In this document: positions 54,107 through 64,000 of the stretch, piece after piece
Layout of the letters: the number at the start of each line of letters is the position of its first letter
Numbering within the stretch: the stretch's first letter is position 1
NCBI RefSeq assembly: GCF_016798325.1
Contig: NZ_JAERVO010000003.1
Coordinates: forward strand, 248,001 to 312,000
DNA length: 64,000 nucleotides
Direction of reading: 5' to 3'
DNA from: Marinobacter mangrovi
Lineage (GTDB): Bacteria; Pseudomonadota; Gammaproteobacteria; Pseudomonadales; Oleiphilaceae
Translations under genes and position numbers: made by a program
Notes under the pieces: generated by a model
What the model saw: only the letters and a program-made list of their open reading frames with translations
The model's database searches: none
What the model was told of the DNA's origin: nothing

Positions 54107-54973
54107 ATGGCCGTCGGAAAAGAAATACGTAACCAGATCTCCAGCATCAAGAGCACGCAGAAGATCACCAGCGCCATGGAAATGGTGGCGGCGAGCAAGA
54201 TGCGTAAGGCTCAGGAGCGTATGCAGGCGACTCGCCCGTACGCGGAAAAGATGCGGCAGGTTATCAGGCACATTGCCAAGGCCAATGCCGAGTATACGCA
54301 CCCGTTCATGATCGAGCGCGACGTCAAGCGCGTGGCGTACATCGTGGTGTCCTCGGACCGTGGTCTGTGTGGTGGCCTGAACATCAACGTGTTCAAGACA
54401 CTGGTCCGCGAAATGCGGCAATGGAAGGAAAAGGGCGTTGAGACTGATCTTTGCGCCATTGGCCAGAAAGGCGCGTCCTTCTTCCGGAACTACGGCGGCA
54501 ACGTCGTCTCCGCACTGACCCAGTTGGGCGATACGCCCAGCGCCGACAAGCTGATCGGCTCCGTCAAGGTCATGCTGGATGCGTTCCAGGACGAAAAGAT
54601 CGATCGCCTGTACCTGGTCAGCAACGAGTTTGTGAACACCATGACCCAGAGTCCTACGGTGGAACAGCTCCTGCCCTTGCCCAGGGACACTGATGAAGAA
54701 GACGTCAAAAAGAGCCAGTGGGATTACATCTACGAGCCGGATGCACGGCCGATTCTCGATGGTCTTCTGACACGTTACATCGAATCTCAGGTTTATCAGG
54801 GTGTGATGGAAAACCTGGCCTGCGAGCAGGCTGCACGGATGATTGCCATGAAGAGCGCGACCGATAACGCGGGCAACATCATCGACGATCTGCAGCTGGC
54901 CTATAACAAGGCTCGTCAGGCCGCGATCACCCAGGAGATTTCGGAAATCGTGAGCGGCGCAGCCTCGGTCTGA
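54107..54973 (+). CDS. atpG: ATP synthase F1 subunit gamma
   Basis: Central rotor shaft of F1. The 288 residues begin with the helix-forming [20 protein letters not shown]. They contain [16 protein letters not shown] (about residue 82-97) and end with the conserved [19 protein letters not shown]. The gap to atpA is 75 bases and holds a stem-loop. Confidence 0.97.
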   Translation: MAVGKEIRNQISSIKSTQKITSAMEMVAASKMRKAQERMQATRPYAEKMRQVIRHIAKANAEYTHPFMIERDVKRVAYIVVSSDRGLCGGLNINVFKTLVREMRQWKEKGVETDLCAIGQKGASFFRNYGGNVVSALTQLGDTPSADKLIGSVKVMLDAFQDEKIDRLYLVSNEFVNTMTQSPTVEQLLPLPRDTDEEDVKKSQWDYIYEPDARPILDGLLTRYIESQVYQGVMENLACEQAARMIAMKSATDNAGNIIDDLQLAYNKARQAAITQEISEIVSGAASV

Positions 54974-54976
54974 TGA

Positions 54977-56419
<1,443 letters not shown>

Positions 56420-56457
56420 GAGGCCCCCTTTTCCTGACTGATCAAAGAGGCTAAGAA

Positions 56458-56877
56458 ATGGCTATGACCGTACATTGTGATGTCGTCAGTGCTGAACAGA
56501 AGATCTTCTCCGGACTGGTTGAGCTGCTGATTGCCGCCGGTTCGGAAGGGGATCTCGGTATCGCACCGGGACACGCGCCACTGCTGACGGCACTCAAGCC
56601 GGGTCCGGTTCGCCTGATCAAGCAGGGTGGCGAGGAGGAAATCCTCTACGTGTCCGGGGGCTACCTGGAGGTTCAGTCTTCGGTCATCACGCTGCTGGCC
56701 GACACCGCCATCCGCGCCAAAGACGTGGATGAAGCGGCCGCCCAGGAAGCCCAGCGTGAAGCCGAGAAAGCACTGGCGAACCAGACCAGTGAGTTCGAGT
56801 ACAGTCGTGCTGCCACCGAGCTGGCCGAAGCGGCCGCCAAGCTGAGAACCATCCAGCAGCTGCGGAAGAAACGCTAA
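56458..56877 (+). CDS. atpC: ATP synthase F1 subunit epsilon
   Basis: Regulatory subunit of 139 residues, with an N-terminal beta sandwich ([20 protein letters not shown] and [11 protein letters not shown]) and a C-terminal helical pair. A second ATG two codons in (56464) is equally possible. It is the last gene of the operon. Confidence 0.96.
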   Translation: MAMTVHCDVVSAEQKIFSGLVELLIAAGSEGDLGIAPGHAPLLTALKPGPVRLIKQGGEEEILYVSGGYLEVQSSVITLLADTAIRAKDVDEAAAQEAQREAEKALANQTSEFEYSRAATELAEAAAKLRTIQQLRKKR

Positions 56878-56910
56878 GCCGCCACCGGCGCTACCGTACA
56901 GGCAACTCTG

Positions 56911-56970
56911 AAAGCCGCCTCCCGACATAACGACCGATCCGGCCCGTTATCGAGGGATGCGGCTTTTTTA
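56911..56970 (+). terminator. Terminator of the atp operon
   Basis: A long hairpin with arms AAAGCCGC...ATAACG and CGTTAT...GCGGCTTT is followed by six Ts (TTTTTTA). Confidence 0.8.
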
Positions 56971-57034
56971 ATTCAGACCCATCAGGCCGTGGCCGACGGA
57001 TCGCCGCCACGACACCCAAGGAACCGATCGTCCT

Positions 57035-58402
57035 ATGACCCATCCCCTTCACGTCGTCATTCTCGCCGCCGGCCAGGGCTCGCGCATGAAATCGCGGCTG
57101 CCCAAGGTGCTGCATGCCGTGGCCGGCAAACCGATGTTGCACCACGTCATCGAGACCGCCCGGGCACTGGGCGCCAGTGGCATCCATACCGTGATCGGGC
57201 ATGGGGCCGAGCAGGTCAGGGCGGCGACGCCGGCTGACGACATCCAGTGGGTGCTGCAGGAAGAGCAACTGGGTACCGGTCACGCCGTGGCCCAGGCCCT
57301 GCCCAACGTGCCGGATGACGCCCGGGTGCTGGTGCTGTATGGCGACGTGCCCCTGCTGGATGCCGCCACCCTGGGCCACCTGGCGGAGCAGGTCAGCGAT
57401 TCGGCGATCAGCCTGCTGACGGTGGCGCTGGACAATCCGGACGGTTACGGTCGGATCCTGCGGGACAGCGGCGGCAACGTTCAGGCGATCGTCGAGCAGA
57501 AGGACGCCAGCAGCGAGCAGCTGCGCATCCAGGAAGTGAACACGGGCATCATGGGGCTGTCGGCCCGGCACCTGAAAGACTGGCTGCCGCGTCTGTCCAA
57601 CAGCAACGCCCAGGGGGAGTATTATCTGACGGACGTCATTGCCATGGCCGTGGCCCACGACGTGGCGGTGAAAGTGGCGCATCCGGCGACGGCGTTTGAA
57701 GTGCAGGGCGTCAACAACCGGATTCAGCTGGCCGAATTGGAGCGCTGGTACCAGGCCGAGCAGGCGCGACGGCTGATGACCGCCGGTGCCACCCTGCTGG
57801 ATCCGGCGCGTCTGGACGTCCGCGGCACCCTGCAGACGGGCCAGGATGTGGTGATCGACGTCAATGCGGTGTTTGAGGGGCGCGTGGTGCTGGAAGACGA
57901 TGTCCACATCGGGCCCAACTGCTTTATCCGTGACGCGGTGATTCGCAGCGGCGCGCGCATCGATGCCAACACGGTGATCGATGGTGCCGATGTGGGCGCG
58001 CATGCCCAGATCGGGCCGTTCGCCCGTCTGCGCCCGGGCACCGAACTGGCCGAAAACACCAAGGTGGGCAATTTCGTGGAGACCAAGAAGGCCAGGGTCG
58101 GCCAGGGCTCCAAGATCAACCACCTGAGTTATGTCGGCGATGCCGTGCTGGGCCGGCACGTGAATGTGGGTGCAGGGACCATCACCTGCAATTATGATGG
58201 GGTGAACAAACACCTGACCCAGTTGGGCGACGGCGTATTCGTGGGCTCCAACACGGCGCTGGTGGCGCCGGTCTCGGTCGCGGATAATGCCACCATCGGC
58301 GCTGGCTCCACCATTACCCGGGACGTTGAGGCGGACGAGCTGGCCGTGGCCCGCGGTCGGCAGCGCAATATCCAGAACTGGCCCCGGCCCGAGAAGAAGT
58401 AA
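57035..58402 (+). CDS. glmU: Bifunctional N-acetylglucosamine-1-phosphate uridyltransferase/glucosamine-1-phosphate acetyltransferase
   Basis: Makes UDP-GlcNAc for peptidoglycan and LPS. The 455 residues have an N-terminal uridyltransferase domain ([18 protein letters not shown]; residues 10-27) and a C-terminal left-handed beta-helix acetyltransferase (hexapeptide repeats from about residue 250) with NYDGVNKH. It is followed 24 bases later by glmS, so consecutive steps of the pathway are co-expressed. Confidence 0.97.
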   Translation: MTHPLHVVILAAGQGSRMKSRLPKVLHAVAGKPMLHHVIETARALGASGIHTVIGHGAEQVRAATPADDIQWVLQEEQLGTGHAVAQALPNVPDDARVLVLYGDVPLLDAATLGHLAEQVSDSAISLLTVALDNPDGYGRILRDSGGNVQAIVEQKDASSEQLRIQEVNTGIMGLSARHLKDWLPRLSNSNAQGEYYLTDVIAMAVAHDVAVKVAHPATAFEVQGVNNRIQLAELERWYQAEQARRLMTAGATLLDPARLDVRGTLQTGQDVVIDVNAVFEGRVVLEDDVHIGPNCFIRDAVIRSGARIDANTVIDGADVGAHAQIGPFARLRPGTELAENTKVGNFVETKKARVGQGSKINHLSYVGDAVLGRHVNVGAGTITCNYDGVNKHLTQLGDGVFVGSNTALVAPVSVADNATIGAGSTITRDVEADELAVARGRQRNIQNWPRPEKK

Positions 58403-58426
58403 CTCCAGGAACGACAGGACAAGATT

Positions 58427-60259
58427 ATGTGCGGAATTGTAGGTGCGGTGTCACAACGGGATGTGCCGGCCATCTTGCTGGAAGGACTGCGGCGACTGGA
58501 ATACCGCGGCTACGACTCGGCCGGGATGGCCATCCTCGGCGAGGACGGGGCCCTGCAGCGGGAACGGGAAGTCGGCAAGGTCCAGGCCCTGGCCGAAGCG
58601 CTGGAAAAGTCCGAGCCCCAGGGTGTGGTCGGCATCGCTCATACCCGTTGGGCCACTCACGGTATCCCGTCCCAGCTGAACGCCCATCCGCACATGTCCG
58701 GTGAACGCCTGGCGATTGTCCACAACGGCATCATCGAGAACTACCAGATTCTGCGCGACCGACTGAAGGACGAGGGCTTCTCTTTCAGCTCCCAGACCGA
58801 CACCGAAGTCGTCGCCCACCTGATCGAATCCTATTTCCGCCAGTCGAATGACCTGTTGTCCGCCGTCAAGACGGCCGTGGCCGAACTGCATGGCGCCTTC
58901 GCCCTCGCGGTCATGCACGCTGACGATCCCGACCGTATCGTGGTCACCCGCCGCGGCAGCCCGCTGGTCGTCGGTGTTGGCATCGGTGAGAACTTTATCG
59001 CGTCGGACCAGTTGGCCCTGCTGCCGGTGACCGACCGGTTTATGTTCCTGGAAGAGGGTGACATCGCCGAGATCCGCCGGGATGCCGTGCGCATCTGGGA
59101 CGCGGATGAGCAGGTGGCCGAGCGGCCGGTGTCGCGTTTCGAGCATTCGATCGATTCCGCCGACAAGGGCGAGTATCGCCACTTCATGCTCAAGGAAATC
59201 CACGAGCAGCCGCGGGTGATCCAGGCCACCATGGAAGGCCGGTTAACCGATTCCCGCGTGCTGGAACAGGCGCTGGGCACCGAGGCCGGCAACCTGCTGG
59301 CCGGTATCCGTCACGTCCAGATCATCGCCTGCGGCACCAGTTACCACGCCGGTATGGTGGCCCGCTACTGGATCGAGGAACTGGCGGGGATTCCCTGCTC
59401 CGTGGAAGTGGCATCCGAGTATCGCTACCGCCACCATGTGGTCCAGCCCGACACCCTGTTCCTGACCATTTCCCAGTCCGGCGAAACCGCCGACACCCTG
59501 GCGGCCCTGCGCCAGGCCAAGGAGGCGGGCTTCCGTGCTGCGCTGGCAGTCTGCAACGTCCCCGGCAGTTCCCTGGTGCGGGAATCCGACCTGGTCATAA
59601 TGACCCAGGCCGGTCCGGAAATCGGGGTCGCCTCCACCAAGGCCTTCACCACCCAACTTACCGCGCTGCTGATCTTCACCCTGGCGCTGGCCCGGCATAA
59701 CGGCCTGGACAGCGAGAAGGAAGCCGACATTGTCCGGGCACTGCGCGAGGTGCCGCGGCAGGTGGATCAGGTGCTGTCCCTGGATGGCCGGATCGCCGAT
59801 ATGAGCCGGGCCTTCATGGAAAAGAGCCACAGCCTGTTCCTCGGCCGGGGCGCCATGTTCCCGGTGGCCCTGGAAGGGGCTCTCAAGCTCAAGGAAATTT
59901 CCTACATCCACGCCGAGGCCTACCCGGCCGGCGAGTTGAAGCATGGCCCGCTGGCCTTGGTGGACAGCGAAATGCCGGTGGTCACGGTGGCGCCCAACAA
60001 CGCCCTGATGGAAAAGCTCAAGTCCAACCTGGAAGAAGTCCGGGCCCGCGGTGGCGAGCTGTTCGTCTTTGCCGACGACCAATCGGGACTGCATGAGGAA
60101 GACCACGTGCACGTCATGTCGATTCCGGAAGTGCACCCGATCACGGCCCCGATCGTCTACACGGTGCCTTTGCAGCTGCTGTCCTACCACGTGGCCGTGC
60201 TCAAGGGCACCGACGTGGACCAGCCGCGCAACCTGGCCAAGAGTGTGACGGTGGAATAG
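58427..60259 (+). CDS. glmS: Glutamine-fructose-6-phosphate aminotransferase (isomerizing)
   Basis: First committed step of amino-sugar synthesis. The 610 residues begin MCGIVGAV, so the catalytic Cys becomes N-terminal after Met removal. Glutaminase blocks GYDSAGMA and HTRWATHG follow, then two SIS domains with CGTSYHAG and [12 protein letters not shown], and a C-terminus ending AKSVTVE. A terminator follows at 60280. There is no visible glmS ribozyme, consistent with a proteobacterium. Confidence 0.97.
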   Translation: MCGIVGAVSQRDVPAILLEGLRRLEYRGYDSAGMAILGEDGALQREREVGKVQALAEALEKSEPQGVVGIAHTRWATHGIPSQLNAHPHMSGERLAIVHNGIIENYQILRDRLKDEGFSFSSQTDTEVVAHLIESYFRQSNDLLSAVKTAVAELHGAFALAVMHADDPDRIVVTRRGSPLVVGVGIGENFIASDQLALLPVTDRFMFLEEGDIAEIRRDAVRIWDADEQVAERPVSRFEHSIDSADKGEYRHFMLKEIHEQPRVIQATMEGRLTDSRVLEQALGTEAGNLLAGIRHVQIIACGTSYHAGMVARYWIEELAGIPCSVEVASEYRYRHHVVQPDTLFLTISQSGETADTLAALRQAKEAGFRAALAVCNVPGSSLVRESDLVIMTQAGPEIGVASTKAFTTQLTALLIFTLALARHNGLDSEKEADIVRALREVPRQVDQVLSLDGRIADMSRAFMEKSHSLFLGRGAMFPVALEGALKLKEISYIHAEAYPAGELKHGPLALVDSEMPVVTVAPNNALMEKLKSNLEEVRARGGELFVFADDQSGLHEEDHVHVMSIPEVHPITAPIVYTVPLQLLSYHVAVLKGTDVDQPRNLAKSVTVE

Positions 60260-60279
60260 AGACCGGCTCCGGGCCACTG

Positions 60280-60313
60280 GCCCGGCCTGCAGTTTGTGGG
60301 CCGGGCGGTTTTT
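60280..60313 (+). terminator. Terminator after glmS
   Basis: The stem GCCCGGCC/GGCCGGGC with an 11-base loop is followed by GG and five Ts. An alternative overlapping hairpin CCGGGCC/GGCCCGG (60269-60285) could compete. Confidence 0.7.
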
Positions 60314-60356
60314 GCTATTATGAACGTGCGGTCATATGTAGACCGCATTGATAATG

Positions 60357-60551
60357 TGTGGGCGGGAGAGATCGATCCCCAGCGGGATCGGCGCCGAAGG
60401 AGCAACAGCCCCGGAAACTCTCAGGCAAAAGGACCGCCCCCACAAACACTTTCCGAAGAGCTGCCGGTGACAGCGTCACCCGGCACACCGAAGGAGCAAG
60501 CGGCCGCTTGCACGATTGCGGCTCGTGAATCTCTCAGGTTCCGTGACGGAA
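60357..60551 (+). promoter_or_regulatory. Tandem glycine riboswitch
   Basis: Two adjacent glycine aptamers. Aptamer 1 (about 60357-60445) shows GGGAGAG, GCGCCGAAGGAGCAA, AACTCTCAGGCAAAAGGACC and closing CCGCCCCCACA pairing with TGTGGGCGG. Aptamer 2 (about 60451-60551) shows TTCCGAAGAG, CCGAAGGAGCAA, AATCTCTCAGG and closing GACGGAA. It lies directly upstream of the DadA-like gene. Confidence 0.95.
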
Positions 60552-60557
60552 GGGGTA

Positions 60558-60582
60558 CTTTCAACCACATTCAGGTTGAAAG
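60558..60582 (+). promoter_or_regulatory. Possible expression-platform hairpin of the glycine riboswitch
   Basis: The perfect 9-bp stem CTTTCAACC/GGTTGAAAG has a 7-base loop. It lies between aptamer 2 and the ribosome site (GGAG at 60606-60609). It has no T-run; control is probably at translation or through alternative pairing. Confidence 0.55.
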
Positions 60583-60615
60583 GCGACCTCTGACGCCGGA
60601 AAACTGGAGAGCCTC

Positions 60616-61860
60616 ATGAAAAGAGTAGCCGTTATTGGTGGTGGTATCACGGGCGTGACCACGGCGTATTCCCTGGCCAAGCGTGGCCTCGACGTGACCC
60701 TGTACGAGAAAAACCGCTACGCGGCAATGGAAACTTCCTTTGCCAACGGTGGACAGTTGTCGGCCTCCAACGCCGAGGTCTGGAACAACTGGCAAACCAT
60801 TATCAAGGGCCTGAAGTGGATGATGCGCAGCGACGCGCCTCTGCTGGTCAACCCCAAGCCGTCCTGGCACAAGATGAGCTGGTTTGCCGAGTTCATCGCC
60901 GCCATTCCGCAATACGCCCACAACACCACGGAAACCACCCGCATGGCGATCGCCGCCCGCGAGTACCTGTTCGACTGGGCGCGCAGCGAAGGCATCGACT
61001 TCGACCTGAAAAAGCGCGGCATCCTGCACATCTACCGCAATAAGTCCGGCTACGACCACGCGGCGGAAGTGTCCAAACTGCTGGCCGCCGGCGGCCTGGA
61101 ACGTCGTGCCGTCACCCCGGACGAGATGCGTTCGATCGAACCGACCCTGGCCGGCGACTACTATGGCGGCTTCTTCACCGAAAGCGATGCCACCGGCGAT
61201 ATCCACAAGTTCACGTTTGGTCTGGCCCAAGCCATCGAACGACTGGGCGTGACCACCCGCTACGGCTATGCGGTGGAGGATCTGGGGGCAGACGCCAACG
61301 CCGCCTGGGTCCGCTCCAGCGACGGCGAGCAGGAAGACCAGCAAAGCTACGACGGTGTGGTGGTCTGCGCAGGCGTCGGCAGTCGGGCTCTGGCCGCCAA
61401 ACTGGGGGACCGGGTCAACATCTACCCGGTGAAAGGCTACTCCATCACCGTTCACCTGGACGATGCCGATTCCCAGGCCTCGGCGCCCGATGTCAGTCTG
61501 CTGGACGACGAAACCAAGATCGTCACCAGCCGCCTGGGCGACGATCGCTTCCGGGTGGCGGGCACCGCCGAATTCAACGGTTACAATCGGGACATCCGCG
61601 CCGATCGCGTGCGCCCGCTGACCCGCTGGGTGGAAGAATGCTTCCCTGGCATCAGCACGCGCCGAGTTGTGCCCTGGGCCGGTTTGCGGCCCATGTTGCC
61701 CAACATGATGCCCAAAGTGGGCCAGGGGAATCTGCCCACGGTGTTCTACAACACCGGGCACGGCCACCTGGGCTGGACCCTGTCCGCGATCACGGCGGAA
61801 ATGCTGGCCGACAGCGTCGAGGCGGCCGGCACCGCACATGCGGTGGGCGTTACCCACTAG
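60616..61860 (+). CDS. DadA-type FAD-dependent D-amino acid dehydrogenase, probably glycine responsive
   Basis: FAD flavoprotein of the DadA/DAO family, oxidatively deaminating small amino acids. The 414 residues begin MKRVAVIGGGITGVTTAYSL with the dinucleotide fold. They contain SFANGGQLSASNAEVWNNW, comparable to the DadA signature, and end with GHGHLGWTLSAITAEMLAD. DadA of E. coli is 432 residues and acts on D-alanine. The tandem glycine riboswitch at 60357-60551 directly precedes it, so glycine itself may be a substrate. HcnC-like glycine dehydrogenases also belong to this family, but hcnAB are absent here. Confidence 0.9.
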   Translation: MKRVAVIGGGITGVTTAYSLAKRGLDVTLYEKNRYAAMETSFANGGQLSASNAEVWNNWQTIIKGLKWMMRSDAPLLVNPKPSWHKMSWFAEFIAAIPQYAHNTTETTRMAIAAREYLFDWARSEGIDFDLKKRGILHIYRNKSGYDHAAEVSKLLAAGGLERRAVTPDEMRSIEPTLAGDYYGGFFTESDATGDIHKFTFGLAQAIERLGVTTRYGYAVEDLGADANAAWVRSSDGEQEDQQSYDGVVVCAGVGSRALAAKLGDRVNIYPVKGYSITVHLDDADSQASAPDVSLLDDETKIVTSRLGDDRFRVAGTAEFNGYNRDIRADRVRPLTRWVEECFPGISTRRVVPWAGLRPMLPNMMPKVGQGNLPTVFYNTGHGHLGWTLSAITAEMLADSVEAAGTAHAVGVTH

Positions 61861-62343
61861 CGGCTGTTTTACATCGCCGGAGGCCGTCCCGAATGGGCAG
61901 CCTGTCGGTGGGTGACGGCCCGGGTCATGGCACCCGTGGTCGTTATCCTGTCTTCTCGCGTCTGTGCCTTCAGCCGTCGCCATGCCTGGCAAAGCGACGA
62001 GGCCGAGCCGGCCATCCGGGTTGCGCACTCGCTCATAATCGTTCTCCGGTCACTGATCTGCCCTCCAGAGCATGGTCCAGAAAACGATTAAAAACAAATG
62101 AAAATCATTTCTATTTGATTGATGTCAAGGTGTCCGCCCGCCGCGTGGGTGGCTGAAGCCGCAAAAATCCCGTCTTTTCGGAGGATTGGGTCGTCGGAAA
62201 CAGCGAAGGGCGCCCAGACTTTGCTACTATCGGGATAACCGGCGACGAGGCCGGTTGATTCACGGCAGGGAAGCGCGACCCGTCGCAGGCCAATGCGGCC
62301 ACCTTCCCCTGTCACAAGAATCCACCGACGTAATGACAACCTT
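61861..62343. other. Gene-free region between the DadA-like gene and nhaB
   Basis: 480 bases without a convincing gene. The first half is GC-rich and lacks a visible terminator. The middle holds an AT-rich Fur-like box (62097-62115). The rest is presumably the nhaB leader. Confidence 0.6.
62097..62115. promoter_or_regulatory. Candidate Fur box
   Basis: AATGAAAATCATTTCTATT contains the AATGA/TCATT inverted repeat and matches most of the 19-bp Fur consensus. It lies about 230 bases before nhaB in otherwise GC-rich DNA. Confidence 0.4.
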
Positions 62344-63849
62344 ATGCCTTCCACTCTCTTTGCCGGCCTGCGCGCCAATTTCCTGGGCAACGCCCCGACC
62401 TGGTACAAGCAGGTCATCCTCCTGTTCCTGGTGATCAATCCGCCGATTTTCTGGTGGTTGGGACCGGGCCTGGCCGGTTGGCTGCTGGTGGCCGAGTTCA
62501 TTTTCACCCTGGCCATGGCGCTCAAGTGTTACCCGCTGCAGCCCGGCGGCCTGCTGGCCATCGAGGCGCTGGCGATCGGCATGACCACCGCCGACGACGT
62601 CTATCTGGAAATTCTGCACAACCTGCCGGTGATCATGCTGTTGATGTTCATGGTGGCGGGCATCTACTTCATGAAGGAACTGCTGCTGGTGACCTTCACC
62701 CACATTCTCATCGGGGTACGGTCCAAGGTGCTTCTGGGCCTGCTGTTTTCGCTGGCGGCGGCGTTCCTGTCGGCGTTTCTCGATGCGTTGACGGTCACCG
62801 CCGTGATCATCAGTGTGGCGGTGGGTTTCTTCTCCGTTTACCACAAGGTGGCTTCCGGCAAGGGCTATCACCACGACGACCACAACACCGGCTCCGATGA
62901 CGGGGTTATCGAGTTGCATCGGGAAGATCTGGAAGTCTTCCGCGCTTTCCTGCGCAGCTTGCTCATGCACGGCGCGATCGGCACCGCGTTAGGCGGCGTG
63001 GCCACCATGGTGGGCGAACCGCAGAACCTGCTGATTGCCAAGGAAGTGGGCTGGAACTTCGTCGAGTTCTTCCAGCGCATGGCACCGGTCAGCATGCCGG
63101 TGCTGGTGGCGGGACTGCTGACCTGCGCGTTGCTGGAGAAAACCCGCTGGTTCGGGTACGGCGCCCGACTGCCCAAACCGGTCCGTCAGGTGCTGGAGGA
63201 GTTTGCGGCTAACGAGCAGGCGCGCCGTACCCCGGCGGATCGGGCCCGGCTCTGGGTACAGGCGGTCGCAGCGGTGATCCTGGTGCTCGGCCTGGCTTTC
63301 CATGTGGCCGAAGTGGGGCTGATCGGCCTGCTGGTGATCATCCTGATTACCGCGTTTACCGGGATCACCGAGGAGCACCAGATCGGCCGGGCGTTTGAGG
63401 AGGCGCTGCCGTTCACCGCCTTGCTGGTGGTTTTTTTCGCGGTGGTCGCGGTCATCCACGAGCAGCACCTGTTTACACCTGTGATAAACTACGTGCTCGC
63501 TTTGCCGGTGTCCCAGCAGCCGGGCATGTTCTTCGTCGCCAACGGCCTGCTGTCCATGATCAGTGACAACGTGTTCGTGGCGACGGTATACATCAGCGAA
63601 ATCAAGCAGGCCCTGGAAGCCGGCGATATCTCCCAGCCCCATTTTGAGCAGCTGGCGATCGCCATCAACAGCGGGACCAATCTTCCCAGTGTGGCAACGC
63701 CCAACGGCCAGGCGGCTTTCCTGTTTCTGTTGACGTCCGCGATCGCCCCACTGGTGCGACTGTCCTACGGGCGCATGGTGCTGATGGCGTTGCCGTATAC
63801 CCTGGTGCTGGGCGGCGTGGGCCTGCTGTGCGTCGTGTACCTGGTCTGA
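62344..63849 (+). CDS. nhaB: Na+/H+ antiporter NhaB
   Basis: Inner-membrane sodium/proton antiporter for pH and sodium homeostasis. The start at 62344 ([20 protein letters not shown]) gives 501 residues; the frame extends 17 codons upstream. About a dozen membrane helices are seen, with the family blocks [46 protein letters not shown] and [20 protein letters not shown]. It fits a marine or salt-adapted host. A strong terminator follows. Confidence 0.94.
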   Translation: MPSTLFAGLRANFLGNAPTWYKQVILLFLVINPPIFWWLGPGLAGWLLVAEFIFTLAMALKCYPLQPGGLLAIEALAIGMTTADDVYLEILHNLPVIMLLMFMVAGIYFMKELLLVTFTHILIGVRSKVLLGLLFSLAAAFLSAFLDALTVTAVIISVAVGFFSVYHKVASGKGYHHDDHNTGSDDGVIELHREDLEVFRAFLRSLLMHGAIGTALGGVATMVGEPQNLLIAKEVGWNFVEFFQRMAPVSMPVLVAGLLTCALLEKTRWFGYGARLPKPVRQVLEEFAANEQARRTPADRARLWVQAVAAVILVLGLAFHVAEVGLIGLLVIILITAFTGITEEHQIGRAFEEALPFTALLVVFFAVVAVIHEQHLFTPVINYVLALPVSQQPGMFFVANGLLSMISDNVFVATVYISEIKQALEAGDISQPHFEQLAIAINSGTNLPSVATPNGQAAFLFLLTSAIAPLVRLSYGRMVLMALPYTLVLGGVGLLCVVYLV

Positions 63850-63881
63850 CGCGGCCGAGGCTCCCAAATATTGGTTGACTG

Positions 63882-63913
63882 ACACGGCTCTCGAACGAGA
63901 GCCGTGTTTTTTT
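63882..63913 (+). terminator. Rho-independent terminator after nhaB
   Basis: The stem ACACGGCTCTCG/CGAGAGCCGTGT is nearly perfect and is followed by seven Ts. Confidence 0.9.
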
Positions 63914-63952
63914 GTCGGCCTGCAACAACGCTGAATTCAAAGGTCTTTCTCA

Positions 63953-64000
63953 ATGCTCTCTTCCATCAAGAAGCACTGGTTTTCCAACACCCGGGCGGAT
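63953..64000 (+). CDS. Start of a gene cut by the right window edge
   Basis: An open frame begins with ATG at 63953 (MLSSIKKHWFSNTRAD) and continues past the end. Only 16 codons are visible and no family can be named. AAAGG lies at 63940-63944. It is likely the next gene because it follows a terminator and continues open. Confidence 0.4.
   Translation, partial: MLSSIKKHWFSNTRAD

Overview
The window is a core, origin-proximal stretch of a gammaproteobacterial chromosome. It carries dnaA, dnaN, recF, gyrB, rpmH, rnpA, yidD, yidC, mnmE, mnmG, rsmG, parAB, the full atp operon, glmU and glmS. The high GC content, a polar-type two-gene flagellar stator and NhaB point to a marine or halophilic, Marinobacter-like member of the Gammaproteobacteria. 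That placement is inference from gene content and protein style, not from a 16S gene. I see no IS element, phage gene, rRNA operon or CRISPR array.

Layout. 1-6322 (minus): pomB (cut by the left edge), pomA, aroE, hemF, tsaC, dprA and a LysM protein. 6697-17302 (plus): def, fmt, rsmB, trkA, trkH, glyQ, glyS, gmhB, tRNA-Pro(CGG) and a small membrane protein. 17422-25604 (minus): dnaA, dnaN, an ABC1/UbiB-like gene, recF and gyrB; the ABC1 gene and about 640 non-coding bases split the usual dnaA-dnaN-recF-gyrB cluster. 25605-26485: the presumed oriC between dnaA and rpmH. 26486-32396 (plus): rpmH, rnpA, yidD, yidC, mnmE and two tandem paralogous [11 protein letters not shown] binding proteins. 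32580-36028 (minus): two lipoproteins and a long-form acyl-CoA dehydrogenase. 36343-41230 (plus): a DUF3833-type lipoprotein and an RND efflux pair. 41236-42492 (minus): an EAL-domain protein. 42934-63849 (plus): an LplT/PlsC-like fusion, mnmG-rsmG-parA-parB, atpIBEFHAGDC, glmU-glmS, a DadA-type oxidoreductase and nhaB. A new gene begins at 63953.

Chromosome biology dominates. Three near-perfect parS palindromes lie at 19883, 20519 and 21551. Two sit inside recF, where they encode the peptide FHVEH, and one forms the stem of a terminator. Their partners ParA and ParB are encoded about 27 kb away. Perfect TTATCCACA DnaA boxes occur not in the rpmH-dnaA gap but upstream of mnmG (two) and scattered over 30-34 kb (four).

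The most interesting regulatory element is a tandem glycine riboswitch (60357-60551) directly upstream of the DadA-like flavoprotein gene, which suggests that this enzyme handles glycine. Others are a paired DnaA-box element at 32500-32554, a Fur-like box before nhaB and a long stem-loop between atpA and atpG.
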